Assembly (NCBI GenBank): GCA_030446625.1
Contig: JAUJMY010000022.1
Span: forward strand, 1-44,664
Origin: Gaiellaceae bacterium
GTDB taxonomy: Bacteria; Actinomycetota; Thermoleophilia; Gaiellales; Gaiellaceae
Reading direction: 5' to 3'
Length of the DNA stretch: 44,664 nt
Shown here: positions 24,251-33,112 of the stretch, one piece after another
Layout: the number at the start of each line of letters is the position of its first letter
How positions within the stretch are numbered: position 1 is the first letter of the stretch
Notes under the pieces: model-generated
Database searches by the model: none
Told to the model about the DNA's origin: nothing
The model's input: only the letters and a program-made list of their open reading frames with translations
Program-made: the position numbers and the translations under genes

Positions 24251-25180
24251 GTGGACGTCGAGTCGGCTCCGTTCGTTCGGACGCGAGGCTTCGCGACGAG
24301 CGCCGACACGTTTCGGCGGCTGATGCTCGCGTCCACGTTGCTGCTCTTCGTGATCGTCGCGACGGGAGCGACGGTCCGGCTCACCGGGTCGGGCCTCGGG
24401 TGCGAGGGGTGGCCGGGGTGCGAGCCCGGGCGCTACTTCCCCGAGAAGGACTACCACGCGTTCATCGAGTTCGGGAACCGCGGCGTCGGCGGCGTGACGA
24501 TCGCGCTCACGCTGCTCGCCTGGCTCGCGGCGTGGCGCGCGCCCGCGATTCCCTCGCCCGTGACGAGGACCGCGTTCGGCGTCTTCGCGGGAACGGCCGC
24601 GCAGGCGCCGCTCGGCGCGCTCGTCGTCGCGACGAACCTCCACCCGCTGCTCGTGATGCCGCACCTGTTGCTCTCGATCGCCGTGCTCGGCGCAGCCGTC
24701 GTCGCGTCGCTCTACGCGCTGGGGCTCCGGCGCGGCACCGGCGAGCCGTACCCGCGCGCGCTTCGCCGGCTCGGGCTCGCGCTCGTCGCGGGCTCGTTCG
24801 GCGTGATCGTGTCGGGCGCGTTCGTCACGGCGGCCGGACCGCACTCCGGCGGCGAGGCGATCGCGCGCTTCGGCTCGTTCGCGCCGGCGCTCTACGTGCA
24901 CGGCGCGTCCGTCGCGGTCTTCGGCTGCGCGCTCATGTTCCTCCTCGGCTACCTCGCGGCGGCGCAGCAGCGGTCGCGGCCGCTGTTCCTCGCGACGGCG
25001 AGCCTCGCCGGGCTCGTCCTCCTCCAGATGGGAGTCGGCGAGATCCAGTACCAGACGGAGCTGCCGTGGTGGCTCGTGCTGGTGCACGTGACGCTCGCGG
25101 CGGGCGTCTGGGCCGCGACCGTCGCGCTCGTCACGCAGCTCTACCGGCCGCTCGGGCCGTTCGCGACGGGCCGCGCATAG
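24251..25180 (+). CDS. ctaA: COX15/CtaA-family haem A synthase, actinobacterial type
   Basis: 309 residues with about eight membrane helices. It oxidises haem O to haem A for cytochrome oxidase. GATVRLTGSGLGCEGWPGCE is the family start with its Cys pair. Haem-side histidines appear in NLHPLLVMPHLLLS, LYVHGASVAVF and LVHVTLAAGVW. The position of the first haem ligand reads IEFGNRGVGG with Asn where Bacillus CtaA has His. As far as I recall this Asn is usual in actinobacterial CtaA. GTG 24251 is chosen; the longer frame runs over selD. Confidence 0.9.
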   Translation: MDVESAPFVRTRGFATSADTFRRLMLASTLLLFVIVATGATVRLTGSGLGCEGWPGCEPGRYFPEKDYHAFIEFGNRGVGGVTIALTLLAWLAAWRAPAIPSPVTRTAFGVFAGTAAQAPLGALVVATNLHPLLVMPHLLLSIAVLGAAVVASLYALGLRRGTGEPYPRALRRLGLALVAGSFGVIVSGAFVTAAGPHSGGEAIARFGSFAPALYVHGASVAVFGCALMFLLGYLAAAQQRSRPLFLATASLAGLVLLQMGVGEIQYQTELPWWLVLVHVTLAAGVWAATVALVTQLYRPLGPFATGRA

Positions 25181-25189
25181 ACTGCGACG

Positions 25190-26080
25190 ATGGCGGGCGA
25201 GTTGCGGATGAGCAGGCGGCCGGAGCTCGAGCGGCCGATCCTCGTCACGGCGTTTCGCGGCTGGAACGACGGAGGCCAGGGCGCCTCGCTCGCCGGCGGC
25301 TACCTCGCGAAGCTGTGGGGTGCGGCTCGGTTCGCCGACATCGACCCGGAGCAGTACTACGACTTCCAGGCGACACGCCCGCACGTCTCGCTCGTCGGCG
25401 GCACGACCCGCCAGATCGACTGGCCGGACAACGCGTTCTACAGCGCGCGGATCCCCGGGCTGCAGCGGGACGCCGTGCTCCTGCTCGGGGTCGAGCCGAG
25501 CCTGCGCTGGCGGACCTTCACGTCGATCGTCGTCGACCTCGCGCGCGACCTCGAGATCGAGCTCGTGGTCACCCTCGGGTCGCTGCTCGCGGACGTGCCG
25601 CACACGCGCCCGTCGCCGGTCACGGGCTCCGCGAGCGACCCCGCCCTCATCGAGCAGCTCGGCCTGCAGGCGTCGCGCTACGAGGGGCCGACGGGGATCG
25701 TCGGCGTCCTCCACGACGCGTGCAAGCGCGCCGGCCTCGCCTCGGCGAGCCTCTGGGCGGCGGTCCCGCACTACGTCTCGCTTGCTCCCAGCCCGCGCGC
25801 GGCGCTCGCGCTCTGCACGCGCCTCGCGGATCTGATCGGCGGCGAGATCGACACCGCGGAGCTCGACGAGGCGTCGGAGCGCTACTCCGAGCAGGTCAGC
25901 GAAGCGGTCTCGGCCGACGCCGACACGGCCGCGTACGTGGAGGAGCTCGAGGCGCGGACGGACGAGCTCGTGGACGAGTCGACGCTCCCGTCGGGCGACA
26001 CGCTCGCGGCCGAGCTGACGCGCTTCCTGCGCGAGCGCGAGAACGGCGAGGGCGGCTCGGACGCCGCCCGCGAGCAGTAG
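25190..26080 (+). CDS. PAC2-family protein
   Basis: 296 residues. PILVTAFRGWNDGGQGASLA at the N-terminus, ITLGSLLADVPHTRP-like text (LVVTLGSLLADVPHTRPSPV) and EGPTGIVGVLHDACKRAG in the middle, and a charged C-terminal helix are typical of actinobacterial PAC2 (proteasome-assembly-chaperone-2-like) proteins. Family members share a nucleoside-phosphorylase-like fold; their role in bacteria is not settled. The start lies 9 bases after ctaA, so selD, ctaA and this gene look like one operon. Confidence 0.88.
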   Translation: MAGELRMSRRPELERPILVTAFRGWNDGGQGASLAGGYLAKLWGAARFADIDPEQYYDFQATRPHVSLVGGTTRQIDWPDNAFYSARIPGLQRDAVLLLGVEPSLRWRTFTSIVVDLARDLEIELVVTLGSLLADVPHTRPSPVTGSASDPALIEQLGLQASRYEGPTGIVGVLHDACKRAGLASASLWAAVPHYVSLAPSPRAALALCTRLADLIGGEIDTAELDEASERYSEQVSEAVSADADTAAYVEELEARTDELVDESTLPSGDTLAAELTRFLRERENGEGGSDAAREQ

Positions 26081-26093
26081 CCGGCGCGGCTCG

Positions 26094-28652
26094 CTAGAGC
26101 TCGACGGCCGGAGCCGGCTCTTCGGCCGTTGCCGGCGCGGCCCCGTCCGCGGACGCCTTGGCGCGCCGCCGCCGCCGCCGTGGCTTCGTGCCCGCGTCCG
26201 CCGGCGCCCGGCCCGCGCCGTTGTCGTCGCCGGCGGGCTGCGCCACCGCCTCGAGCTGCTCGCCGCCGTGCTCCGGTCCGACGGCGCCCTTGCCGCGCTT
26301 GCGCCGCTTGCGGCGCCGTGACTTGCCCGGTGTCGCCTTCGGCGCGGGCAGGTTCTCCGCAAGCGCGAACGCGACGTCGGGGAGCGGAGCGATCTGCTCG
26401 CGCGCCGCTTCGATCAGCTGCGTCGCCCGCGGCGTGTATCCCTCAGCCGACGCGAGCAGCGCGACGCCCACCTCGAGCGCGAGCTCGAGCGCCGCGTTCA
26501 CAAGCCGGGCCGCGTTCTCCTCGTGCCGGTGCCCGCGCGAGTTCGCGAGCGCGCCGAGCAGTCGCTTCGCCTCCGGGAAGTCCGCGCTCGCGCGCCGGTC
26601 CTGCGCCTTGCGCGAGGCGCGCGCGAGTCGCCACGTCCAGCGCGCGAGGATCTGCTCCGGCGCGTCGGCCTTGCCTTCGGCGAGCGCGCGGAGCAGGACG
26701 CGGATGCCCGGCAGGCGATCCTTCTCCCACGTCGGCGCCTGCGTCACGAGCGTCACCAGATCGTCGAAGTCGGCTCGCTCGACGACCATCGAGACGCGGT
26801 CGGCGAGCGCCGTCATGCGCAGGCGCCGGTTCGGGTTCTCCGCCGCGCACGTGGCGAGGAACTGCTCCATCGCGCCCTTGCTCGCGCCGCCGTCCATCAG
26901 CTTCTTCACGAACTCGACGCGCTCCTCGTAGCGGATCTGGCGCCCCGCGATCGTCGCCCAGTGCCGCTGCTCCTCCTCGTCGAGGTAGCGCGGGTCGACT
27001 CGCTGCCACTCGCGCGCGATCACGGCGAGCCTCCGCCGGACGTCGGGTGTCACGGGGACGAGCCACGGTGCCGGCGAGAGCTTCCGCCGCGCGCGCCGCT
27101 GCTGCCGCCGGCGCGGCGCCGGCGTGACTCGCGCGCCCTCGCGGTAGAAGTCGGCGTCGAGCAGCGAGTGCAGCGAGACGACGCGCTCGTTGTGCGTCGC
27201 GGGCTTCGGGACGAAGTCGACGACGATGCCGGCCTCCTTGCGCGCGTGCGTGCGCATGATCCGGCCGATCCGCTGCTGGTAGACGCGGCGGCTCGCCGTC
27301 GGCGCGAGGTGCATGCACACCGTCGCGCGGGGCGAGTTCCAGCCCTCGGCGAGCAGCATCGCGTTGATCAGGACGTTGATCTCGCCGCGCTCGTAGGCGG
27401 CGAGCGTCTCCGCGAGCTTGACCGGCGGCGTGCGACCGCTCACCGCCTCCGCCTTCAGCCCGGCCGCGCGGAACTCCTGCGCGAGGTTGTAGGCGTGCTC
27501 GACGCCGGCCGCGTAGACGATCCCCGGCGTCGAGTCGAACCGGTCGCGATACAGGCTCGCCGCGGCCTGGTTCAGCGCTTGGTGGTCGAGTGCCTGCGCG
27601 AGCGCGCGTTCCTCGAAGTCGCCGCCGACGATCGGCACCGAGTGGATCGCCGCCACGGGCGGCACGCGCAGGCAGCGCAGCGGCGCGATCAGCCCGCGCC
27701 GCGCCGCGTCCGCGAGCGGCAGGTCGTCGACCGACGCCGGGAACACGTCCGAGACCTGCTTCGCGATCAGCTGCTCCGTCGCCGTCATCCCGATGTAGAG
27801 GGGCTCGGGGAAGCTCCGGATCGCGGTCGACGTCTTCTCGCCGAGGGCGGTGTGCGCCTCGTCGCAGATCACGAGCTGGTACGCCTCGCGGCTCAGGCTC
27901 GAGTGGTGGCGCGCGAACCACGCGTAGGTCTGGATCGTCAGCGGGTTCCCGCGCAGCGGCTCATGGCCCTGCTCGACGGCATTCGTCAACCGCTCGCCGT
28001 AACCCTCGGCGGTGAGGTCGCGCGTGAACTGCGAGACGAGCAGGCGGCGGTGCGTCAGGATGAGCACGCCGAGCGAGCGCGCGGCCTCGACGAATCCGGC
28101 AGCCGCGATCGTCTTTCCGGACGCGGTCGGGTGGCGGAAGCGGAAGCGGCGGACGGCACCGGGGTCTTCGCCCTCGAACCCCTCGTCCTCGAGCGAGTCG
28201 TCCGCGCGCGTGAGGCCGAGCTCGTCGTCCGGCTCGTCCTCCTCGTGCTCGACGAGCTCGACGTGGCCGTTCCCGCTCGGATCGGGGGCGGTCTCCTCGT
28301 TCGCCGCGATCAGCTCGGTCAGCATCCCTGCGAGCGCGTCGACCTGGTGCCGCCGGAGCTCGGTCCCCGACGCGAGCCTCGGCGCCGTCTCGCTCAGCAC
28401 GCGCTCGAGCCCGAGCATGAGGCCGAAGCGGACCTTCCACCGCGACGTCGGGGCTCGTCGCCCCGCTTGCATCTCGGCGAGCGCCTCGTCGAGGGCGCGG
28501 CGGCGGGACGTCCCCGGAGCGAGCGCGACGCCAGCCTCCTCGTCCGCCCGCAGGAACGGCTCGCCGGCCCAGGCCGCCGCCCGCAGTGCCGCCTCGGCTA
28601 GGCCGTCCGGCGCGTCGAGCGCGATGGTCGAGTGGTCGGTCGTCGTCTGCAT
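26094..28652 (-). CDS. Superfamily 2 DEAD/DEAH helicase with basic C-terminal tail
   Basis: 852 residues. Motif I is FRHPTASGKTIAAAGF (after an acidic loop EHEEDEPDDELG), motif II is VICDEAHTALG, and motif III is YIGMTATEQL. The second RecA domain has LLAEGWNSPRATVCMHLAPT and motif VI YQQRIGRIMRTHARKEAG. This pattern is close to type III restriction/ComFA-like SF2 proteins. Beyond residue 550 there is a helical region of unknown role. The last 90 residues carry two lysine/arginine blocks (KSRRRKRRKRGKG, KPRRRRRRAK) in a low-complexity linker, suggesting nucleic-acid binding. No methyltransferase or nuclease partner adjoins it. Confidence 0.85.
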   Translation of the reverse strand: MQTTTDHSTIALDAPDGLAEAALRAAAWAGEPFLRADEEAGVALAPGTSRRRALDEALAEMQAGRRAPTSRWKVRFGLMLGLERVLSETAPRLASGTELRRHQVDALAGMLTELIAANEETAPDPSGNGHVELVEHEEDEPDDELGLTRADDSLEDEGFEGEDPGAVRRFRFRHPTASGKTIAAAGFVEAARSLGVLILTHRRLLVSQFTRDLTAEGYGERLTNAVEQGHEPLRGNPLTIQTYAWFARHHSSLSREAYQLVICDEAHTALGEKTSTAIRSFPEPLYIGMTATEQLIAKQVSDVFPASVDDLPLADAARRGLIAPLRCLRVPPVAAIHSVPIVGGDFEERALAQALDHQALNQAAASLYRDRFDSTPGIVYAAGVEHAYNLAQEFRAAGLKAEAVSGRTPPVKLAETLAAYERGEINVLINAMLLAEGWNSPRATVCMHLAPTASRRVYQQRIGRIMRTHARKEAGIVVDFVPKPATHNERVVSLHSLLDADFYREGARVTPAPRRRQQRRARRKLSPAPWLVPVTPDVRRRLAVIAREWQRVDPRYLDEEEQRHWATIAGRQIRYEERVEFVKKLMDGGASKGAMEQFLATCAAENPNRRLRMTALADRVSMVVERADFDDLVTLVTQAPTWEKDRLPGIRVLLRALAEGKADAPEQILARWTWRLARASRKAQDRRASADFPEAKRLLGALANSRGHRHEENAARLVNAALELALEVGVALLASAEGYTPRATQLIEAAREQIAPLPDVAFALAENLPAPKATPGKSRRRKRRKRGKGAVGPEHGGEQLEAVAQPAGDDNGAGRAPADAGTKPRRRRRRAKASADGAAPATAEEPAPAVEL

Positions 28653-28656
28653 CGGC

Positions 28657-28753
28657 GCAGCGCTGAAAAGCGCTGCAGCGTCTACGAAAGGTGGCGCGCT
28701 CGCACGAGTTCCAGGGCGAACGTCGCTGATCGAATACTAGCCGATCGATCGGC
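28657..28753. promoter_or_regulatory. Palindromes in the gap between helicase and TPR-like gene
   Basis: GCAGCGCT-GAAA-AGCGCTGC (28657-28676) is a perfect hairpin with a GAAA loop just upstream of the helicase start. GCCGATCGATCGGC (28740-28753) is a 14-base perfect palindrome, operator-like. No regulator can be assigned to either. Confidence 0.4.
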
Positions 28754-28835
28754 TGTGGCGGGAATTCCGCGTCTGCCGCGGGCGACGCGTCGCGCGCGTG
28801 AAGAAGAGGTGACGGCGACGCGCGATACTGCGTCC

Positions 28836-29513
28836 GTGTCCGACTGGGCGGCCTTGGCCGAGTGCGCGCAGGCGCGCTATCGCGACGGCGAGGGCCGCGT
28901 CCACGTGACCGACGATGCCGACGCGCGCCAGCGCCAGCTGACCCGAATGGGCAACGCCGCGGCCGCGGCCGGCCTGTCACTCCTGATGCAGGGGCGGCGC
29001 GACGACGCGGCCGAGTGGCTCGAGCGCGCCGCGACGCGCTATCGCGAGAGCGGCGCGGACGCGCCTCCGGGCAGCTGGGGGCGGCCGATCGGCGCCCTCA
29101 AGGCGCGCGTGCTCGCCGGCGATTGGCGCGGCGCAGCCGACGATGCGCACTGGGCGCTCGAGGTGGGCGCGGCGGACGCGGAGTCACCGATCGGCCGCTA
29201 CGCGGCGGCCTTAGCGCAGCTCGTCCTCGAGGGCTACGACGAGGCACGCGTGCTCGCGGAGTCGCTGCGCACGCGCGAGGACTTCCCGGCCGCCGTCGGC
29301 GACGCCCTCGCCTACGTCGCGACCGAGGACCCGCTCGGATACGTCGACGCGATCGAAACCGTCCTCGAGTCGTTCGAGACGCGGGAGGAGTACCTCGAGG
29401 ACGTTCCCGTCGCCGACACGGTGCTCGTGCTCCAGGCGCTCGCGGCGCGGCGCGGAATGGCCGCCGAGCTCAGGTCGCCGGTGCTTCCTCGGCCGGATGA
29501 GGGTGACCGATGA
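28836..29513 (+). CDS. Helical repeat (TPR-like) protein of unknown function
   Basis: 225 residues from GTG 28836 (GTG 28809 is an alternative with a purine-rich site next to it). All-helical: AAAAGLSLLMQGRRDDAAEWLERA, read as GLSLLMQGRRDDAAEWLERA, resembles a TPR helix pair, as does ALEVGAADAESPIGRYAAAL. The acidic C-terminal part is DPLGYVDAIETVLESFETRE. There is no DNA-binding head and no signal peptide. Its last 44 bases overlap the 3' end of the convergent ArsR-like gene. Confidence 0.7.
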   Translation: MSDWAALAECAQARYRDGEGRVHVTDDADARQRQLTRMGNAAAAAGLSLLMQGRRDDAAEWLERAATRYRESGADAPPGSWGRPIGALKARVLAGDWRGAADDAHWALEVGAADAESPIGRYAAALAQLVLEGYDEARVLAESLRTREDFPAAVGDALAYVATEDPLGYVDAIETVLESFETREEYLEDVPVADTVLVLQALAARRGMAAELRSPVLPRPDEGDR

Positions 29514-29994
29514 ACGTGATCAGGAGCGGCTCCTTCGACGGGTCCTCGCGCTTCTCGGTCTCGGCCACGATCGTCGTGAAGACCTCGCGCAGCTGCTCGA
29601 TGTCCATTCGCACCGTGATCTGAGCGCTGCGGAAGCGTCCGCTGCCCGCGTGCGCCGCCCACCCGCGCTGCACCTCGTCGAGCATCGCCGCGCGCGCGTC
29701 GTTCGCCGCTCCGGACGCGATCAGCTCTGGGGCGACGTGGACGTGCGTCGCGACCGCGCGGTACGGCTCCTCACGCCGCCGCCCACCGTCGGAACGCTCG
29801 ATCAGCCCTGCCCCGAGGAGCATCCGCACGTGGAAGTGGAGGTGCCCCGGATCTACGCCCAGCCTCGCCGCGAGCTCCCGGTTCGTCAGCTCGCTCCCGC
29901 TCTCGCCGAGGACCTCGAGAACGCGCAGGCGGAGCGGGTGCCCGAGCGCCTTCAGTTGTTCCGGCTTCGAGATCGTGAAGACGTCCGCAGGCAC
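29470..29994 (-). CDS. ArsR-like winged-helix transcriptional regulator
   Basis: 174 residues from GTG 29994. The HTH is PEQLKALGHPLRLRVLEVLG then LTNRELAARLGVDPGHLHFH and MLLGAGLIERSDGGRR. The second half (ITVRMDIEQLREVFTTIVAE) is an effector or dimer domain without an obvious metal-binding Cys set. The gene seems to have its own promoter: TATATT on the minus strand (30004-30009) about 9 bases before the GTG, so the transcript may be nearly leaderless. CCGCGG blocks flank that box on both sides, suggesting autoregulation. Confidence 0.85.
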   Translation of the reverse strand: MPADVFTISKPEQLKALGHPLRLRVLEVLGESGSELTNRELAARLGVDPGHLHFHVRMLLGAGLIERSDGGRRREEPYRAVATHVHVAPELIASGAANDARAAMLDEVQRGWAAHAGSGRFRSAQITVRMDIEQLREVFTTIVAETEKREDPSKEPLLITFIGHPHPAEEAPAT

Positions 29995-30700
29995 GCCGCG
30001 GTCAATATATAGGCCGCGGGGGCGTCCCTGCGGGAGGCTCCGGGCGCGGCTGCCTCGTCTAGCACGACGACCGTTCGCCGACCCCGGATGAGGCTCGCGG
30101 GCGTCTCGGGACTCGGCTCGCCCCCGAACGCGCGTGCGACGGCCGCGGATTTCGTCTCTCCCGTCACGAGAAAGAGGGCGACGGCTGCGCCGCCGAGGAC
30201 GGGCAGCGTCAGGGTCACGCGTGGCACGAGCGGCTCCATCCCGGCGTCGGTCGCGACGGCGCGCCGCTCCCGCTCCTCGAGCGCGGGCGCGTTCGGAAAG
30301 AGCGACGCCGTGTGCCCGTCGCGGCCGATGCCGAGAAACACGAAGTCGAGCGTGACGTCGGAAAGCGCCTCGTCGTACGCCGCGGCCGCTTCCTCGGGCG
30401 GCCGCTCGCACCGGACGCGTTGCACCTCCGCGGGGGAGTCGCGACGCCGTCGAGCAGCGACTCGCGTACGAGGCGGTAGTTGGACCGCGGATCGTCCACG
30501 GGCACGCACCGCTCGTCGGCCCACCAGAGCGTCACGCCGCCCCAGTTCGACGCGAGTCGCGCGACGCGCTCGTACGTCGGCCGCGTGGAGCCGCCGGAGA
30601 GCGCGACATGCCCGCCCGCGCGCACAGCGTCGGCGATCCGCGCCGCCGCCGCGCGCGACGCCGCCTCCTCGTCCGGCTCGACGATCAGCTCGGCGTCCAG
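29952..30700 (-). pseudogene. pgl: 6-phosphogluconolactonase, frameshifted in a C-run
   Basis: Converts 6-phosphogluconolactone to 6-phosphogluconate in the pentose phosphate pathway. First frame: ELIVEPDEEAASRAAAARIA, GGHVALSGGSTRPTYERVA, LWWADERCVPVDDPRSNYR. At GGGGG (plus strand 30433-30437) the frame slips by one. The second frame continues with EVQRVRCERPPEEAAAAYDE, LDFVFLGIGRDGHTASLFP and RRTVVVLDEAAA. Sequencing error or pseudogene. The first codon after the proC stop is CTG (30698-30700), in the same frame as proC, and no ATG, GTG or TTG occurs before GTG 30625, which is too late. The 3' end overlaps the ArsR gene by 43 bases, possibly also an indel effect. Confidence 0.85.
29996..30019 (-). 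promoter_or_regulatory. -10 box framed by CCGCGG repeats, probable ArsR autoregulatory site
   Basis: CCGCGG at 29996-30001 and 30014-30019 surround TATATT (minus strand, 30004-30009). The spacing of 18 bases between repeats fits a dimeric regulator covering its own -10 region (inference). Confidence 0.5.
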
Positions 30701-31525
30701 CTACGGCTCTCCCGCCGCGAGCTCGCGCGAGCGGTCCATCGCCGCCTGGATCGCGTTCAGGAACGCTGCGCGCACGCCCGCGCGCTCGAGCTCGCGGATA
30801 GCGCTGATCGTCGTCCCGCCCGGCGAGGTGACCATCTCCCGCAGCTCGACCGGGTGCATCCGCTCGTCGCGCGCCTGCTTCGCGGTGCCGAGCATCGTCT
30901 GGACGACGAGCTGCGTCGAGATCTCGCGCGAGAGTCCGAGGAGGATCCCCGCCTCGATCATCGCCTCGGCGAGCAGCGCGAAGTACGCGGGCCCGGACCC
31001 GGACACCGCGGTGATCGCGTCCATTGCGGCCTCGGGCACGGGCACGACGGCGCCGACATGCGACAGGACCTCCTCTGCCGCGGCGAGGTCATCGTCGGTC
31101 GCGTGCGCGCCTGCGCAGAGGCCGGCGATCCCCTCGTGGACGGTCGACGGCGTGTTCGGCATCGCCCGGACGACGGGGACTCCGGGAGCGACGCGCGCCT
31201 CGATCGCGGCGGTCGGGATCGCGGCCGCGATCGACAGCACCGTCTGGCCCGGTGCGAGGACGGCGCCGATCTCGCCGAGCAGCGCGTCGATGTCCTGCGG
31301 CTTGACGGCGATCACGACGACGCCGGCGCCCGCGATCGCCTGCGTGTTCGACACCGTCGTCACGATGCCGTGCCGACCCTCCAGCTCCTGCGCGCGCTCG
31401 CTGCGCCGGCAGCTCGCGACGATCTCGCCGGGCTCGCGCCACCCCGAGCTGAGCAGGCCGGCGATCAGCGCCTCGCCGATCTTGCCTGCGCCGAGGATCG
31501 CGATCGTCCGCCGCTCGCCTGCCAC
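30701..31525 (-). CDS. proC: Pyrroline-5-carboxylate reductase
   Basis: 274 residues. TIAILGAGKIGEALIAGLL is the Rossmann loop, VVVIAVKPQDIDALL and VVRAMPNTPSTVHEGIAGLC are family motifs. The C-terminal dimer domain carries DAITAVSGSGPAYFALLAEA and MVTSPGGTTISAIRELE, the ProC signature. It reduces pyrroline-5-carboxylate to proline with NAD(P)H. It lies in a compact minus-strand run: methyltransferase, 9-base gap, proC, then pgl starting right after the proC stop. Confidence 0.95.
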   Translation of the reverse strand: MAGERRTIAILGAGKIGEALIAGLLSSGWREPGEIVASCRRSERAQELEGRHGIVTTVSNTQAIAGAGVVVIAVKPQDIDALLGEIGAVLAPGQTVLSIAAAIPTAAIEARVAPGVPVVRAMPNTPSTVHEGIAGLCAGAHATDDDLAAAEEVLSHVGAVVPVPEAAMDAITAVSGSGPAYFALLAEAMIEAGILLGLSREISTQLVVQTMLGTAKQARDERMHPVELREMVTSPGGTTISAIRELERAGVRAAFLNAIQAAMDRSRELAAGEP

Positions 31526-31534
31526 GCGCTGATC

Positions 31535-32216
31535 CTACGGGCCGCGCTCGAGCACGACCTGCATCCGCGCGTCGTCCGGGCGCGCCGACCGCGTCTCGTC
31601 GAACCCGGAGCAGGCCGCGATGCACGCGAGGCCGTGACGCGCGCCCGCCTCGGCGAGCTCGGCCGGCGTGTACAACTGCCACTCGAAGACGTCACGTCCT
31701 CCGTCGGGATACTCGAGCTCCTCGTGCAGCCTCCCGTGCCGGACGACGCGTGAGTCGCGCACGCCCCGAAGGCCACGCTCGCCCTGGTGCGCTTCCAAGA
31801 ACTCGCGGTGATAGACGTCGAGCACGAGGCGGCCGCCAAGGCGCAGGCGCTCGGCAAAGCCGCGGAGCACGTCCTCGTTCGTGCGCGCGTCGAAGTAGCC
31901 GAAGCTCGCCCACATGCAGATCACGCCGTCGAAGTTCGACGGAAGGTCGTCGAGCCGCCGCATGTCTCCCTCGCGCGCGTCTAGACCTGCCTCCTGCGCT
32001 TCGCGGACGACGACGCGGTCGTTTGTCGATGCCGACCGTGCGGTACCCGCGCTCGCGCAGCGCAGCCATGTGCCGCCCCGCGCCGCACGGCACGTCCAGC
32101 ACGAACGCGTACTCCGGCAGCGGCAGCATTCGCTTGACGAACGCGACCTCCACAGCCGTCCGCGCCGGGTCGACGTCCCCGAACGTCGCCCGCCACTGAG
32201 GCGAGTACGTCGTCAC
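31535..32216 (-). pseudogene. Class I SAM methyltransferase, one-base frameshift
   Basis: The first frame, from GTG 32216, has YSPQWRATFGDVDPARTAVE then the SAM motif AFVLDVPCGAGRHMAALRER and GYRTVGID. An extra A in AAA (plus strand TTT at 32022-32024) shifts the frame. Removing it restores DRVVVREAQEAGLDAREGDM, then NFDGVICMWASFGYFDA and LGGRLVLDVYHREF to the stop at 31535. Total 226 codons when corrected, the usual size. The GTG overlaps the AlkA-like gene's stop as GTGA. The target is unknown. Confidence 0.82.
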
Positions 32217-33112
32217 GCCGGGGCGTGGCGGAACTTCGCGGGCGGCAGCCGGACGCGCGCCGCCGCGGGCAACGGGATCAGCCCGTGCTTGTAGCCCATC
32301 ATCAGGTACACGCTCGCGAGCCCCGCCCACTCGCCGTACGGCTCGAGCAGCGCGGCGGTCTCCGCGGGCTCCACGCGCCGCCCGTGGAGCGCCGACATCA
32401 GCTTCACGAGCGTCAGGTCGCCGACGAGGCCGCGGTCGTGCCGGCCCAGTCCTTCGAGGCAGACGACCGCCGACGACCACGGGCCGAGTCCGCGCTCGCG
32501 CTCAATGCGCGCGGCCGCGACTGCGCTCGGAAGCGCGCGCAGCCGCTCGGGGTCGAACGAGCGGCAGATGCGGACGAGCGTGGCGGCTCGGCGCGCGTGC
32601 AGCCCGACCTCGCGCAGCCGCGCCGGGGCGAAACGCGCGAGGCACGCCGCGCTCGGCGGTGCGTGCAGGCCGGTCCCGCCGAGCGGCGGGGTCGTCGCGC
32701 GGACGATCGTGTACTCCAGCGCGCGGGCGCGGCGCGTGTCGATCAGCTGCCCGCACAGCGCGCGCAGGAGCGTCTGCGCGACGGTCGGCATCCGCAGCTG
32801 GCGCATGCCCTGGAGTCGCCGCGTCGTCACGCCGAGCAGCGGGTCGCGCGCGAACCGGCGCAAGAACTCGGAGTGGTCGTCGTCGAGCGCGAGCAGAAAG
32901 CGGAGTTGCTCGAGCGCGTCCTCGCTCTGCGCCTCGAGCTCGACGGCGCCGTCCGGCCGCTGCCACGCGCGCGCGAGCTCCACGCGCCCGTCGACGAGCA
33001 GCGCCTGTGCGAGGACACCGTCGCGCACCGAGCGCGTCGCGTCGCTCGCGTGCCGAGTGCACAGTGCGAGCGAGTACGGGCCGCGCGGCCTGGCCTGTGT
33101 GCGGAGCGTCAG
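32213..33112 (-). CDS. AlkA-like DNA-3-methyladenine glycosylase (HhH-GPD), probable CTG start
   Basis: 299 residues. The C-terminal HhH-GPD domain has LRALCGQLIDTRRAR, LREVGLHARRAATLVRIC and GLGPWSSAVVCLEGLGRHD followed by VGDLTLVKLMSAL, with the catalytic Asp in the GRHDRGLVGD region. It removes alkylated purines from DNA by base excision. Coding similarity begins at LRTQARPRGPYSLAL. The only start ahead of it is CTG 33110-33112, which overlaps the stop of the upstream XRE-TPR gene as CTGA; the next GTG would lose 28 residues. Confidence 0.85.
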   Translation of the reverse strand: MTLRTQARPRGPYSLALCTRHASDATRSVRDGVLAQALLVDGRVELARAWQRPDGAVELEAQSEDALEQLRFLLALDDDHSEFLRRFARDPLLGVTTRRLQGMRQLRMPTVAQTLLRALCGQLIDTRRARALEYTIVRATTPPLGGTGLHAPPSAACLARFAPARLREVGLHARRAATLVRICRSFDPERLRALPSAVAAARIERERGLGPWSSAVVCLEGLGRHDRGLVGDLTLVKLMSALHGRRVEPAETAALLEPYGEWAGLASVYLMMGYKHGLIPLPAAARVRLPPAKFRHAPA

